DNA of 64,000 nucleotides from Siphonodentalium dalli (taxonomy: Eukaryota; Mollusca; Scaphopoda; Gadilida; Siphonodentaliidae), in the NCBI GenBank assembly GCA_032622095.1, contig CP136063.1:267959426-268023425 (forward strand), in the 5' to 3' direction. Both the position numbers and the translations under genes were made by a program. Below the pieces are notes generated by a model that saw nothing but the letters and a program-made list of their open reading frames with translations, was not told the DNA's origin and did not search any database. This document shows positions 1 to 11,879 of this stretch, piece by piece. Position 1 is the stretch's first letter; every line of letters begins with the position of its first letter.

Positions 1-1286
1 TACTCATCAATATGTCCCAAGAGAACTACTCATCAATATGTCACAAGAGAACTACTCATCAATATGTCTCAAGAGAACTACTCATCAATATGTCACAAGA
101 GAACTACTCATCAATATGTCCCAAGAGAACTACTCATCAATATGTCTCACGAGTACTACTCATCAATATGTCTCAAGAGAACTACTCATCAATATGTCTC
201 AAGAGAACTACTCATCAATATGTCCCAAGAGAACTACTCATCAATATGTCCCAAGAGAACTACTCATCAATATGTCTCACGAGTACTACTCATCAATATG
301 TCACAAGAGAACTACTCATCAATATGTCTCAAGAGAACTACTCATCAATATGTCCCAAGAGAACTACTCATCAATATGTCCCAAGAGAACTACTCATCAA
401 TATGTCTCACGAGTACTACTCATCAATATGTCACAAGAGAACTACTCATCAATATGTCTCAAGAGAACTACTCATCAATATGTCACAAGAGAACTACTCA
501 TCAATATGTCCCAACAGAACTACTCATCAATATGTCTCAAGAGAACTACTCATCAATATGTCTCAAGAGAACTACTCATCAATATGTCCCAAGAGAACTA
601 CTCATCAATATGTCACAAGGGAACTACTCATCAATGTGTCCCAAGAGAACTACTCATCAATATGTCCCAAGGGAACTACTCATCAATATGTCACAAGAGA
701 ACTACTAATCAATATGTCACAAGAGAACTACTCATCAATATGTCTCAAGAGAACTACTCATCAATATGTCTCAAGAGAACTACTCATCAATATGTCTCAA
801 GAGAACTACTCATCAATATGTCACAAGAGAACTACTCATCAATATGTCTCAAGAGAACTACTCATCAATATGTCACAAGAGAACTACTCATCAATATGTC
901 TCAAGAGAACTACTCATCAATATGTCACAAGGGAACTACTCATCAATATGTCTCAAGAGAACTACTCATCAATATGTCTCAAGAGAACTACTCATCAATA
1001 TGTCCCAAGAGAACTACTCATCAATATGTCACAAGGGAACTACTCATCAATATGTCTCAAGAGAACTACTCATCAATATGTCTCAAGAGAACTACTCATC
1101 AATATGTCCCAAGAGAACTACTCATCAATATGTCACAAGGGAACTACTCATCAATGTGTCCCAAGAGAACTACTCATCAATATGTCCCAAGGGAACTACT
1201 CATCAATATGTCACAAGAGAACTACTAATCAATATGTCACAAGAGAACTACTGATTAATATGTCCGAAGAGAACTACTCATCAATG
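1..1286. repeat. 26-bp minisatellite array (about 49 copies)
   Basis: A 26-bp unit with core ACTACTCATCAATATGTC is repeated head to tail from the window edge to about 1286, so the array is cut by the window. Variation sits mainly at one base after ATGTC (C, T or A) and in AAGAGAAC versus AAGGGAAC or ACGAGTAC. The unit has no stop in any forward frame, which creates long but meaningless open frames. Variant units recur at 130 bp (CTCACGAGTACT near 144, 274 and 404) and at 520 bp, showing higher-order amplification. Confidence 0.97.
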
Positions 1287-1503
1287 ATTATTTAGTAAAG
1301 AACTGGTCCAAACCACTTGGATATGCGGATCCCCAAATTAATGATAACTTACGTGAAATTTCAGTCTTGTCCGAGGATCAAAATATAACGACAAATGCGT
1401 AAAATACGCGGAATTTATTTTTCAGAAAAATTGATTGGGAGAGAGGCCGGTGTGAGTTGTCAAACATATGGGCTCCGACCCCTCTTGCAATATTATATTA
1501 CAA

Positions 1504-1779
1504 CTAGCTGATTTGTCCGACTTCGTCCGGGCTTTTTAGGGATTTCTTTGTGATCGCCTCCGTCTGAGAAACTATTGTTTGATCGGTCTAGAAACATGCC
1601 TATATGAGGTCAAGGTCAAGGACACGGTATCACATGAAATTGGAACCGCCCATATTGTTCCCAGACTCAAAGTAGGCCTACATGCCAAATTTGAGTCGGA
1701 TCGGTCAAGCAGTTTTCGAGTCTATATACCAAACATACAGACACAAAGACAGACAGAAGTTCCAAAAATATATAGGAGA
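1504..1779 (-). mobile_element. Short non-autonomous Helitron-like element
   Basis: Read on the minus strand the element begins with TC (1779-1778), has a GTCTGTCTTTGTG-type microsatellite near its 5' end and finishes with a GC-rich hairpin (GCCCGGACGAAGTCGGAC) about 10 bases before a terminal CTAG. It is flanked by A at 1503 and T at 1780, the A/T target expected of Helitrons. It shares most of its length with the plus-strand copy at 18012-18308. The 67-codon open frame inside is a by-product. Pearl-type bivalve elements look similar; superfamily assignment is by termini only. Confidence 0.6.
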
Positions 1780-1872
1780 TAAAGTATATTTAAAGGCACT
1801 TGGCGGTTTGAATAACCAAATAAAGTGATCAAATTAAGAATGTTCGGATCCAGACCCCGTTCTTCGGCATGG

Positions 1873-2040
1873 GCCAATACAGGGCGTTCCTTGTTATTCT
1901 ATTCCCGATAAGGTAGAAATAAAGAGCATTTCTTTCACTTATGTGTAATTGAAAAATACAGGAAAAATAGCTGATGCATTGGTATGTATTTTTCAGTGCA
2001 TATGACGCCGGATAGCAATATTTATATATCAGCATTTATC
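1873..2040. repeat. Dispersed repeat, inverted relative to 44810-44950
   Basis: Shared stretches include AGAAATAAAGAGC followed by TTTCACTTATGT and an upstream GCGTTCC block; the other copy is in opposite orientation at 44810-44950. A partial related segment with AATAAAGAGCGTTC lies at 2110-2165. No coding capacity or terminal repeats were recognised. Confidence 0.5.
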
Positions 2041-2177
2041 AGCATATCTTATACCTTCTTAAAATTACGTCGATAAAATGAATAAGTTCGAATGGGCCGC
2101 GTCTTCAGTCCGAAACAATAAAGAGCGTTCATGCTCAGCTTTATGGCGTTTGTCTCGCTTATGTGCGAAAAACGTAA

Positions 2178-3105
2178 TTAGAACCCGACTGAAATGTTTA
2201 GACTGGACGGTTTGGACCCGATTATAACCTGATTGGGTTTAGACTGGACGGTTTGGACCCGATTATAACCTGATTGGGTTTAGACTGGACGGTTTGGACC
2301 CGATTATAACCTGATTGGGTTTAGACTGGACGGTTTGGACCCGATTATAACCTGATTGGGTTTAGACTGGACGGTTTGGACCCGATTATAACCTGATTGG
2401 GTTTAGACTGGACGGTTTGGACCCGATTATAACCTGATTGGGTTTAGACTGGACGGTTTGGACCCGATTATAACCTGATTGGGTTTAGACTGGACGGTTT
2501 GGACCCGATTATAACCTGATTGGGTTTAGACTGGACGGTTTGGACCCGATTATAACCTGATTGGGTTTAGACTGGGCGGTTTGGACCCGATTATAACCTG
2601 ATTGGGTTTAGACTGGACGGTTTGGACCCGATTATAACCTGATTGGGTTTAGACTGGGCGGTTTGGACCCAGATTATAACCTGATTGGGTTTAGACTGGA
2701 CGGTTTAAACCAGATTATAACCTGATTGGGTTTAGACTGGGCGGTTTGGACCCGATTATAACCTGATTGGGTTTAGACTGGGCGGTTTGGACCCAGATTA
2801 TAACCTGATTGGGTTTAGACTGGACGGTTTAAACCAGATTATAACCTGATTGGGTTTAGACTGGGCGGTTTGGACCCGATTATAACCTGATTGGGTTTAG
2901 ACTGGACGGTTTGGAACCAGATTATAACCTGATTGGGTTTAGACTGGACGGTTTGGAACCAGATTATAACCTGATTGGGTTTAGACTGGACGGTTTGGAC
3001 CCGATTATAACCTGATTGGGTTTAGACTGGACGGTTTGGACCCAGATTATAACCTGATTGGGTTTAGACTGGACGGTTTGGACCCAGATTAGAACCCGAC
3101 TGGGA
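2178..3105. repeat. 41-bp minisatellite array (about 22 copies)
   Basis: The 41-bp unit contains GTTTAGACTGGACGG and CGATTATAACCTGATTGG. Most units are nearly identical; variants carry GGGCGG for GGACGG, or an extra base (CCCAGATT), giving 42 bp. Variant units are clustered from about 2570 onward. Both edges carry the related motif TTAGAACCCGACTG (2178 and 3087), so the ancestral unit probably resembled the flanks. Confidence 0.96.
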
Positions 3106-3329
3106 CGTTCTCATATGTACCCGATGTCCAGTTTTCTTACCAGTCTGCCAATAATTTATTATTATTCAATTCACCAATCGACAACCCTCCTGACGAGTGA
3201 TACCGCTCATTACGCCTTATACTATGGGTTTTTACTGCTACGCTGATCTGGCCTTGCCAGTGGGACGATGAGAATATCTGACAGGACACCACATTTCGGG
3301 TTTCACGCGATGTGAGTTATTTCAGGAAA

Positions 3330-3770
3330 TTGTAGTAAGGCAGATCTGACCGTGTCAATGGAGCTTAGAGGATATCTCGCAGGACAGCACATTTCGGGTT
3401 TACGCGGATGTATCTTCATTGTTGCATTGTAACTTTTATCACAGTTTTAATTGCTTTCGATGTTTACATATGGACAATGGGGCCACTCTTGAAGATTTTA
3501 TTGCGGGAGCACAATGCTTAACATAACAGCTAAGATTGCTGATGACGTATGTCTCAGTAGTAACGTAGAATAAAGGTCGTATTGCGAAGTATCGGGCGTG
3601 TATTTAATCCCATTAGTATATGTTTGGTCCGCATTTAGAGGCTTTCTGGTGTGGTGAATGAGAAAACTGTATTAAGCAGTATTTTGTTATAATTTGAAGG
3701 ATTAGTTGCCTAATAATATGATCTTGAGGGCTTACCACTTATGACTATACGGTTTTCTTGTTTATATAGT
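3330..3770. repeat. Dispersed repeat family R1, copy A
   Basis: Shares ordered blocks with 27490-27800 and 30338-30420: GGATATCTCGCAGG then ACACATTTCGGGTT, CGATGTTTA, CTTGAAGATTTTAT, TCCGCATTTAGA, TTTGAAGGATTAGTTG and GGTTTTCTTG. No terminal repeats or coding sequence seen. It is useful as an uninterrupted relative of copy B, which is split by the DNA transposon at 27846-30337. Confidence 0.6.
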
Positions 3771-4140
3771 CCCGTGTGCCAGTAATCTGACTGGGAAAAA
3801 TGGAGTAAGCATTCGGGATTCAATTAGAGATATTTTGACGCCATAAATTAGAATAATTATGTAAAATGTATTCTCTCGTACGATAAATTTATATGGCTTG
3901 CTTAGTGTTATTTAAATGATTCAGGCAACACGGTAATGGAAAGGACTTCAAGCACTTAGCGCCAATATAGAACAACCGATATACATGATGGTTTAAGTCG
4001 GGGGAGCCTGGACTAGGGAACTATATTTGAGCTTCACCCAATCAATGGTAGAGGCTCCGACACTAATATAAATCAATTAAATTCCATTTTGAAGTTACAA
4101 ACGGAATTATGGAAAGACAGAGCGCGTTTAACCACGACAA
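3771..4140. other. No feature recognised
   Basis: AT-rich sequence with no open frame of note, no tandem structure and no recognised repeat. Confidence 0.4.
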
Positions 4141-4142
4141 TA

Positions 4143-4943
4143 TGTGACCCGCCATATCAAATCCAGTCGTAAGTCAGGATTTTTTTTCCCTGTGCCAATG
4201 CATTCTCTTATATATGCGAGTCGACCATAGGTCGCCTCGCATATATAAGAGAATGCATTGGCCTAACAATTTTTTATCATTTTTTTAAAATAAATGTTTC
4301 TTACAAATTTTAGGACATAAAATAAAAAACATCCATTACCCTGCAGGGAGCCCCACATATATATAGAAGCATATAGAAGAGTGTCGTCTGCTCATGTTTG
4401 TCTGGGGCTATATATGGGTGAAATTATAAAATTGTTAAAGAATACAAGAAAAAATTATTAAAATGATAAAACATTGTTAGGCCAATGCATTCTCTTATAT
4501 ATGCGAGGCGACCTATGGTCGACTCGCATATATAAGAGAATGCATTGGCCTAACAATTTTTTAATAATTTGTTCTTGTATTCTTTAACAATTTTATAATT
4601 TCACTCATACATAGCCCCAGACAAACATGAGCAGACGACACTCTTCTATATGCTTCAATATATGCATGGGGCTCCCTGCAGGGTAATGGATGTTTTTTTA
4701 TTTTATGTCCTAAAAGAAACATTTATTTAAAAAACATGATAAAAAATTGTTAAGCCAATGCATTCTCTTATATATGCGAGGCGACCTATGGTCGACTCGC
4801 ATATATAAGAGAATGCATTGGCACAGGGTAAAAAAAATAATTGTGATAAAAAATTGTTAAGCCAATGCATTCTCTTATATATGCGAGGCGACCTATGGTC
4901 GACTCGCATATATAAGAGAATGCATTGGCACAGGGTAAAAAAA
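4143..4943. mobile_element. Compound palindrome element with four 67-bp palindromes
   Basis: The left end TGTGACCCGCCATATC follows a TA, as in the complete element at 22776-23237. Four 67-bp near-perfect palindromes lie at 4195-4261, 4482-4548, 4755-4821 and 4862-4928. The spacers 4262-4481 and 4549-4754 are inverted copies of each other, so 4195-4821 is one large inverted repeat centred on the second palindrome. The third palindrome and its flank (about 105 bp) are tandemly duplicated to make the fourth. The right-hand TGTGACCC terminus is missing, so the copy is rearranged. Confidence 0.75.
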
Positions 4944-5214
4944 ATAATTGTGAACACACACCAGTGTCCAAACAAGGCTCAAACTCTATTGGTTATCTCC
5001 TAGAGTTTCCTCTCGCTTTCAGCGGGGGCGCTCCGAGCCCAGCCAATACGCCAAGGATTATATAGAAACTATATGTAATCGGGGTTCACGATTAGATGGC
5101 AAGTGACATCTAATCGCGAGCACAGGTGGCACGTGATGTTCGATTGAATATCAGAATGTTGGATATCATATAATCCCATATCCCATAATATGTCAAATAT
5201 AGCGAATTATGAAA

Positions 5215-5396
5215 TACAACGAAAAAGCGAAATAGGAAAATACAGCGAAATAGAGCGAAAAAGCGAAATAGGAAAATACAGCGAAATAGCGCGAAATATA
5301 TAAATAGGAAATTATTTTTATAAACGAAATAACGGAGATATTTGAAGTAGTGTTTTTTGACGAAATAACGGACATATTTGAAGAAGTGTTTTAAAT
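5215..5396. repeat. Short local tandem duplications
   Basis: Two small repeats lie side by side: AAGCGAAATAGGAAAATACA occurs twice in 5225-5285, and a roughly 38-bp unit with CGAAATAACGGA followed by ATATTTGAAG occurs twice in 5323-5396. The minus-strand open frame through them (5110-5634) has low-complexity content and matches no family I know. Confidence 0.6.
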
Positions 5397-5399
5397 AGC

Positions 5400-6038
5400 G
5401 TAACCCAAACCTCCCCAAGCACACCCACCCAATAGAAGAATTTGACTTATATTTCACCAAAGTTGATCTATTGTGGTGTTGCAAATTGCAATTTCTGATA
5501 CAAATCGCCGTTATTTCATTCTTTATAGAGTTATTACCCTTCAGATTAAATATGATATTCAATCGAAACCATGCGTGCTTCCCGTGGTCGCTATTATATG
5601 CCAATAGCCATCTAATCTGAGCATTCCGGTACAATGGTCCTGCGTAGTTCCCTTGATGCTGGTGGGTCCTACTGAATCATTACGATGTTTGTGTGTTAAA
5701 TTTATGCTCTTTATACAATGTACCGTTATTGTTTTCTAAAGGTGTTTGGCTAATCCGAGCGATTTGAGAAAAAGCCAGTGTATATACACCAGGCATTCAT
5801 GAACATATATATTTTAAAATATTTTAATAGTGACTGCTCTACTGTCGCAAACTGACCCGAAAAGCCATCTTGATTACTGTATGGTCGCTTTGCAACAACC
5901 AAAAATACCGTTATTAAATTTTTTACAAAATACCTGTATGTTTTTGAATGTTCTATTCACATAATACTTCATGGGTTTCCTTGAATTCGTTAAAATTAGG
6001 CAATACCGGCGGCATTATCCTTAACAGTATCATCATCC
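5400..6038. other. No feature recognised
   Basis: AT-rich, no gene, RNA or repeat that I can support. Confidence 0.35.
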
Positions 6039-6436
6039 TTAACCCTTTACCCAACAGAAGGCCCTGTGCCAATGCATTCTCTTATATATGCGAGTCGACC
6101 ATAGGTCGCCTCGCATATATAAGAGAATGCATTAGCTTAACACATTAAAAATTATAAAATTGTTAAAGAATGTAAGAAAAAATGTTAAAAAGTGTTAAAA
6201 AAGGATTTTTTTTAGGCCAATGCATTCTCTTATATATGCGAGGCGACCTATGGTCGACTCGCATATATAAGAGAATGCATTGGCACAGGGCATACTGTAA
6301 CTATCACAATGTGGTCAAGGAGCCGGTTCCAATGATATCCATATTTGTATGGTTTTATTGAGACAGACCGAAGATATTTTAGGCTGTTGAAGCTTTATTT
6401 GGCCGGTTTTGGCCGGTTTGTTGGGTAAAGGGTTAA
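6039..6436. mobile_element. piggyBac-like MITE with two internal palindromes
   Basis: TTAA duplications at 6039-6042 and 6433-6436 bracket a 390-bp element whose 14-bp inverted termini are CCCTTTACCCAACA. TTAA targets and CCC-initial termini are the piggyBac signature. Palindromes lie at 6069-6135 and 6217-6283, separated by an AT-rich spacer. The long arm (6284-6432) is also in the 9133-9526 copy, which lies in the opposite orientation. It has no coding capacity, so movement would need a transposase in trans. Confidence 0.82.
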
Positions 6437-7545
6437 CAGCATCATTTTGTCCCACCAGAACATTCAAAGTGCGCGAATCAAAACTAAGCGAAAAATAGTA
6501 CGAGTAATATATCGAACGCCAGGCTATTCAACAGACCGGGTTCGTTCAGACGGACTCTTTCCTGGTACAAATTGTAGCATAGATATTACCATGTTGTTGG
6601 TTACACACGTGTATGATGACGAAGCATACATTTGTTTCGTAGATATGCTTTATCTGATTATGTGACATCACCGATTGTAGTAGATAATACGACAACGGTA
6701 AATTGAATTTAGGAGTCCACTTGTGTAGCAAAGTAGAACGGTGGGATAAATGCATTAATGTCGTAACAGGAAAATCTGTTTACTGTCTCTTTTAATCACT
6801 AGTATTCCACATGGGTGGAATTATGCCTATTGAATTGTAAGTTCATTCGTAGCTGCGTGTGGTTGGCCTCTTATTGAACACAAATATATATGACGTATTA
6901 TAAAAGTAAACACATCATTGTTGAGTGTATATTGATAAGGGCAAGTAGGCCTATGCTAACTTTCTAACGGTATACTGCGTCAAATTCTCAGAACCTCGGA
7001 GTCTGAGCCAAAGGCGGATAGTTTTAGATAACACTTGAAACTTGTCTGTTGAACAATTTATCTAGAAAGTTTAATTTTCAGGAAACGGGTTATGTCCCAA
7101 ATATAATTATGGTTATTGACATCAAATAAAACTTGACCGACATTTCTACTGTAGCCCCACAAGCACATACTTGATTAAGATTTGTTTCTGTGAAGGTGCC
7201 ATATGCCTTATCATGACAGCCACAAAGCGATCTACATGCACGATCACGCTTTATTTTCTAATTAATGCTCAGAACTTGGTAGAGACTATTGTGCGAAATG
7301 AAAACATATATTGAATATGGAATTAATTGTTATCATAAGGCTACATAGCACATACATGCAACTGATAATCCATAGACACCGTAATATGTTCTTGATTTGA
7401 AAGGAAACACATAATTATGAACAAAGATACATTCAAGTTGAGGGGAATTCTGACAGTGGGGAAAGCTAATTGTTCGTCGACTTTCGACATGCTTCTCCGG
7501 CTAGTATCTCAAACGGAGATATCTTATCTGGCAGGGGTAAATTTC
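6437..7545. other. No feature recognised
   Basis: About 1.1 kb of AT-rich sequence with only short open frames; no motif, tandem repeat or RNA gene recognised. Confidence 0.35.
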
Positions 7546-8175
7546 AGCGATGTCATAGTAGATGTGACAATTATTTATGGTGGAGTTTGGTGACAATTGG
7601 TTGTCATAATTAATATGCCATATGTAGCCATGTCGCCCGCTGCCGTATAATGAGTCCTCCAAAGTTCGTTATAATCAGCCTTTTTCTGGTTTTTGGTTCT
7701 TGTATAGTTCGCTTTGTTTATTCCAGATACTTTATCACAGCTGCATTTCCTCCAACAGTATTGGCCCACATGATAATATTAGCGGAATTATGCGGAGAAC
7801 TAAACTTCGCAAAATAAAAAACGCAATTGGGGAACTGTCTTAATACGCATGAAATTGATATAAGTGGATAAACATGAATTGCGATGATATCAACAAAACT
7901 TACTACATGCATGATATGTGAGTGAATGAGGGATTGCGACGGTCAAACACAGTTCTGGACGATCGATCGTGCAATTATATATCGTAGTGAATACAACATA
8001 GAAAAACTTAATGAGTAGAGATCAACCTTGGTGAAACGCAATGTGTTAATTGGACGAGTTCACTCATTGTGCGGAAACTCAGCGCGCAACATGGCTAGCT
8101 ATGGCACAGACATATGATGACCAATTGTCACCAAACTGCACCATAATAAATTGTCACAGCTACTATGCCATCGCT
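7546..8175. mobile_element. 630-bp TIR element (MITE-like)
   Basis: Imperfect inverted repeats of about 90 bp bracket the element: the left arm begins AGCGATGTCATAGTAG and includes GTTTGGTGACAATTGG; the right arm reads the same in reverse complement and ends CTACTATGCCATCGCT. The 430-bp interior has no credible coding sequence. The target duplication is not clear, so no superfamily is assigned. Confidence 0.72.
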
Positions 8176-8452
8176 ACTGCGTTAGTTGTGTCCGCAGCCA
8201 TTCTCCTATCGAAAAAATAGAACTGCTTTCTTCACTTTTGATTGCATTGATGTTGATATTCTATATTCTTTAATAATGTGTAACAAATGAACATATTCTT
8301 ATATGTATATATTTTATTGGGGTTTAAAACCGCGAGGCGATGCATTCGTTTGCTTCACATTATGAATCTTGGATTGCTCAGATACTGGGTGTACGGTTGC
8401 CCTAATATATACACGAACTGACGATTATTGTCCATTCTTTCGACGAACAATT

Positions 8453-8652
8453 GCATGGGTACGGAAGGGAATGCATGGGTACGGAAGGGAATGCATAGGT
8501 ACGGAAGGGAATGCATGGGTACGGTAGGGAATGCATGGGTACGGAATGGAATGCATGGGTACGGAAGGGAATGCATGGGTACGGAATGGAATGCATGGGT
8601 ACGGAAGGGAATGCATGGGTACGGAAGGGAATGCATGGGTACGGAAGGGAAT
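8453..8652. repeat. 20-bp minisatellite (10 copies)
   Basis: Exactly ten head-to-tail copies of a 20-bp unit containing GGGTACGGAAGGGAATGCAT, with single-base variants (GGTAGGG, GGAATGGA). Open frames on both strands are by-products of the stop-free unit. Confidence 0.97.
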
Positions 8653-9132
8653 GTAATTAACAATAACCACCCAAGAGATAAAGGTTATAAACGTGAATAA
8701 TAGTTGCTGGGAATCTATAAACATACTTTGATCAGATTTGTTTTGAAGCCGCAGTTACCATCATGCGAGTGGTTTAGCTTTGGTTCGTTAACTACGCAAG
8801 CGCATAGTCGTATTAGTCATATCGTCAATTCGACGGCCACATAACCTATGCAAATATAAACAATCAAATAACGTTATACCACAGCCCTGAACAACATATG
8901 ATTGTTGACTAATGGAACGCTGATATGCCCGATGTCATGATACCCAAATAACGACAATACGAGCTGATGTTCGTAATCACACAGGGAGATTAATTTCTCA
9001 GACAAAGGATATCAGAACTAATATTACATGAGTATGATGTATGACGCCATTTATCATACCCAGCGCGGCTCAAAGCCCCATACAGCGACGCATCCCCAAC
9101 GGATATCCAGATGAATTCACGATACGATTCTG
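8653..9132. other. No feature recognised
   Basis: Low-GC sequence, short open frames only, nothing recognised. Confidence 0.35.
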
Positions 9133-9526
9133 TTAACCCTTTACCCAACAAACCGGCCAAAAACGACCAAATAAAGCTGCAACAGCCTAAATTATCTTGG
9201 GTCTGTCTCAATAAAACCATACAAATATGGATATCATTGGAACCGGCTCATTGACCACATTGTGATGGTTAGAGTTATGCCCTGTGCCAATGCATTCTCT
9301 TATATATGCGAGTCGATCATGGGTCGCCTCGCATATATAAGAGAATGCATTGGTCTAATCTTTTTTTAACACTTTTTACCATTTTTTCTTACATTCTTTA
9401 ACAATTTTATAATTTTTAATGTGTTAAGCCAATGCATTCTCTTATATATGCGAGGCGACCTATGGTCGACTCGCATATATAAGAGAATGCATTGGCACAG
9501 GGCCGTTCTGTTGGGTAAAGGGTTAA
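9133..9526. mobile_element. piggyBac-like MITE, second copy, inverted
   Basis: TTAA at 9133-9136 and 9523-9526 bracket a 386-bp element with the same CCCTTTACCCAACA termini as 6039-6436, inserted in opposite orientation. Palindromes lie at 9287-9353 and 9429-9495. The first carries two substitutions near its loop. Non-coding. Confidence 0.82.
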
Positions 9527-9785
9527 TGTCATAGCATGAATGGACTGTGGTTGCAAGTTCGGTGTGGTATACTTTGGACACAAAACGTCCGAACGGTTTG
9601 GCCCAAACTACAGGCTTGGTTTATATCCCTTGATGATTCGATAAGACCGCTACCACCGGCGACATTTTGTCCACATTTTGGTTGACATCAACTATATTAA
9701 TATATATACTAATCGAACACAACCACATGTCGACCTTACACTGCAAAATATTTTGGTTTCTAGTGGTCCCATATTGTATCAAATG

Positions 9786-9919
9786 TTTTCATTTTGGTTC
9801 AGGATAGGACCAAGCACATATTTTGGTACCGTTTGGTTTCAATATGGCTATTCAATAGCCATATTGAAACCAAACGGTACCAAAATATGTGCTTCGTCCC
9901 TACTGAACCAAAATGAAAA
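9786..9919. repeat. Fold-back element, 41-bp perfect inner arms
   Basis: The inner inverted repeat has 41-bp perfect arms (starting AAGCACATATTTTGGTACCG) around a single central C. Beyond a short imperfect stretch, the outer arms TTTTCATTTTGGTTCAG pair again. The whole 134 bp can fold into one hairpin. Perfect arms suggest a young insertion or conversion between arms. Confidence 0.85.
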
Positions 9920-10605
9920 ATTTAGTCAAAATGACAATGAAAACAAAAATAAGTATAAGTAGATATATATAGCTACTTAACATAAGCTACGTTTTATAAC
10001 TCATACCTTATCGCATTTAAGTGTTCCAGAAACTATATAACGTTATTCAAGCGGAATAAATATTTTACCCCTGCACTTTAAAAATGGTACGAGGTTTATA
10101 GTACGAAAATCAAAATATTCTTCCGGTGAATGAACCAACCATGTGCGATGTGTTTTCGTGTTTACAAACTTCTCTTGTTTAGATTGTTTTAGCAAATAAT
10201 TGGACATAACTTGCTTCTTAATAGCCTGGAATATTGTTAGCACTGTCTGGATTGTGTTGGTATATGAAAGGGACAAGAGGTTATAACCTCCGAAAACAGG
10301 CAATGAATGCAGACAATTTCAGTGCCAATGGCAATGGGACTGATTACACAAGTTTGACAATGACATGCACGACAATGCTGTGGATTTCAAAAGACAGATA
10401 CTTAAGTTTCACAAAATTATAAACCGTCCAATTACCTAACAAGTCTGACAAGAGTCAACCACTGGTGACTAGGATTACGAGACATACAATTATGTAGAAA
10501 TTAGTCGGAATTATGACGACACAGATCAGTCATGACTCACAAGTTTGTTGAATGTTCAAGGCTGCAACGTACGAGTGAGTACCTGGCTGTACAAAGGAAG
10601 ATGGA
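9920..10605. other. No feature recognised
   Basis: No gene, RNA or repeat supported; open frames are short and featureless. Confidence 0.35.
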
Positions 10606-10609
10606 TCAT

Positions 10610-11065
10610 ATTCTTCAATATTTATCGAAGCGTGATTTGAGAACCATGTCGCCATGACATATGCCCAGTTATGGAGTCAGCTATTCTTTTGATTGAAACT
10701 CCGGTGACGTGCGCTGTGATATTGTTGTGAAATATTTATGAAATGAAGGATAATCTCGGAGATACGATCCAATTCTGGGACACACATTATCACTGAATCC
10801 ATCGCAAGCTTTTAGTAACATACTACAGCTATTCTTCAATTTTCATCGAAAAGTGATTTGAGAACCATGTCGCCATGACATATTGCCCAGTTACGGAGTC
10901 TGTTATTCTTTTAATTGAAACGCCAGTGACGCTGTGATATTGTTGTGATATTGTATTTATGAAATGACGGATAATCTCGGAGATACGGATCCAATTCTTG
11001 GACACACATTATCACTGAATCCATCACAAGCTTTTACATGTACATGTTGTAACGTACTACAGCTA
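10610..11065. repeat. Two-copy tandem duplication, about 221-bp period
   Basis: Matching landmarks such as GTGATTTGAGAACCATGTCG (10632 and 10853), GGATAATCTCGGAGATACG and ACACACATTATCACTGAATC occur in order twice. Copies differ by small indels and substitutions, so the duplication is not recent. Non-coding. Confidence 0.85.
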
Positions 11066-11389
11066 TGCTCTGATTAATCGTCCCCTTTAAAAAGGTTGTA
11101 GTGCGTTAATGACACCGGTTATACCATACCGCCGTTCAACTATATTATTAATAGTACTGTATAAAGATATTTCAACAGTACTATTAATATTTTGCGACTC
11201 CTGTACTCCGCATTAATTTTTCACATGGCCACCTTACATGTACACCCAGTCCAGCTTTTCGTGAGCGCCATGCACTGTGTTAACTTAACTACCTTGCTGG
11301 ACAAAACAAATGTCCGCTTAACATCAGTGCGGTTAGCGTTGCCACCGTGGCCGAAATGCAACAACACTGCAGCTCCACCGGCTAACTAC

Positions 11390-11680
11390 ATGTACAGTTG
11401 GGCCACAGTGTACTTGCCATTCGTCCATGGTGTAGTTGCCGCGGTATACGTTCATTAAACTGAAGAAAAAAATGATACAAACCAGAAATCTAACCATGGT
11501 GTACATGCCATTCGGCCACGTTGTAGTTGCCTTTCGGCCATGGTGTACTTGCCGTTCGGCCACAGTGTACTTGTCTTCAGCCGCAGTGTACTTGCCGTTA
11601 AACGGCGGTGGTCAACCGCAGTTACAAACGCTAACACTGCGGCCGAACGGCAAATACACCGCGGTGTCAATAGAAACTTG
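11390..11680. repeat. Degenerate GC-rich short tandem motif
   Basis: Variants of TTCGGCCACGGTGTACTTGC recur about every 27 bp in 11410-11600, and an inverted version lies at 11635-11665, so the end can fold back. Several overlapping open frames on both strands arise from it. It is richer in G+C than its surroundings. I see no protein family. Confidence 0.55.
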
Positions 11681-11879
11681 TTTTGTCGAGCGGGGTATAC
11701 ACAAAACAATATTTCAATTAATAATTTGTTTATGGTCTGTGGTGGTTATAATGCTGACTTCAAAAAGGTACGAAGGTCGGTCATGGTAGGAATGATCATG
11801 GTTAACAGCATCATCAACAATGCGGTAATATCGGTGTCAACGTCGTTAGGGGGGGGGGGTCCAATTAGAGCTTAGCTGT

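Noticed and set aside
12-1295. 427-codon and overlapping open frames at the left edge
   Set aside because: They translate the 26-bp minisatellite in each frame; repeat phase, not coding constraint, keeps them open.
4727-5003. Short frames encoding ANAFSYICESTIGRLAYIREC-like peptides near palindromes
   Set aside because: The same peptide arises at every palindrome because the stem is open in that frame; no independent support.
5110-5634. 174-codon minus frame
   Set aside because: Low-complexity (F/R/Y-rich) translation over small tandem duplications; no motif or homologue recalled.
11192-11875. Overlapping frames on both strands in the GC-rich motif region
   Set aside because: Open frames in several phases over a short tandem motif; no domain, inconsistent strand.
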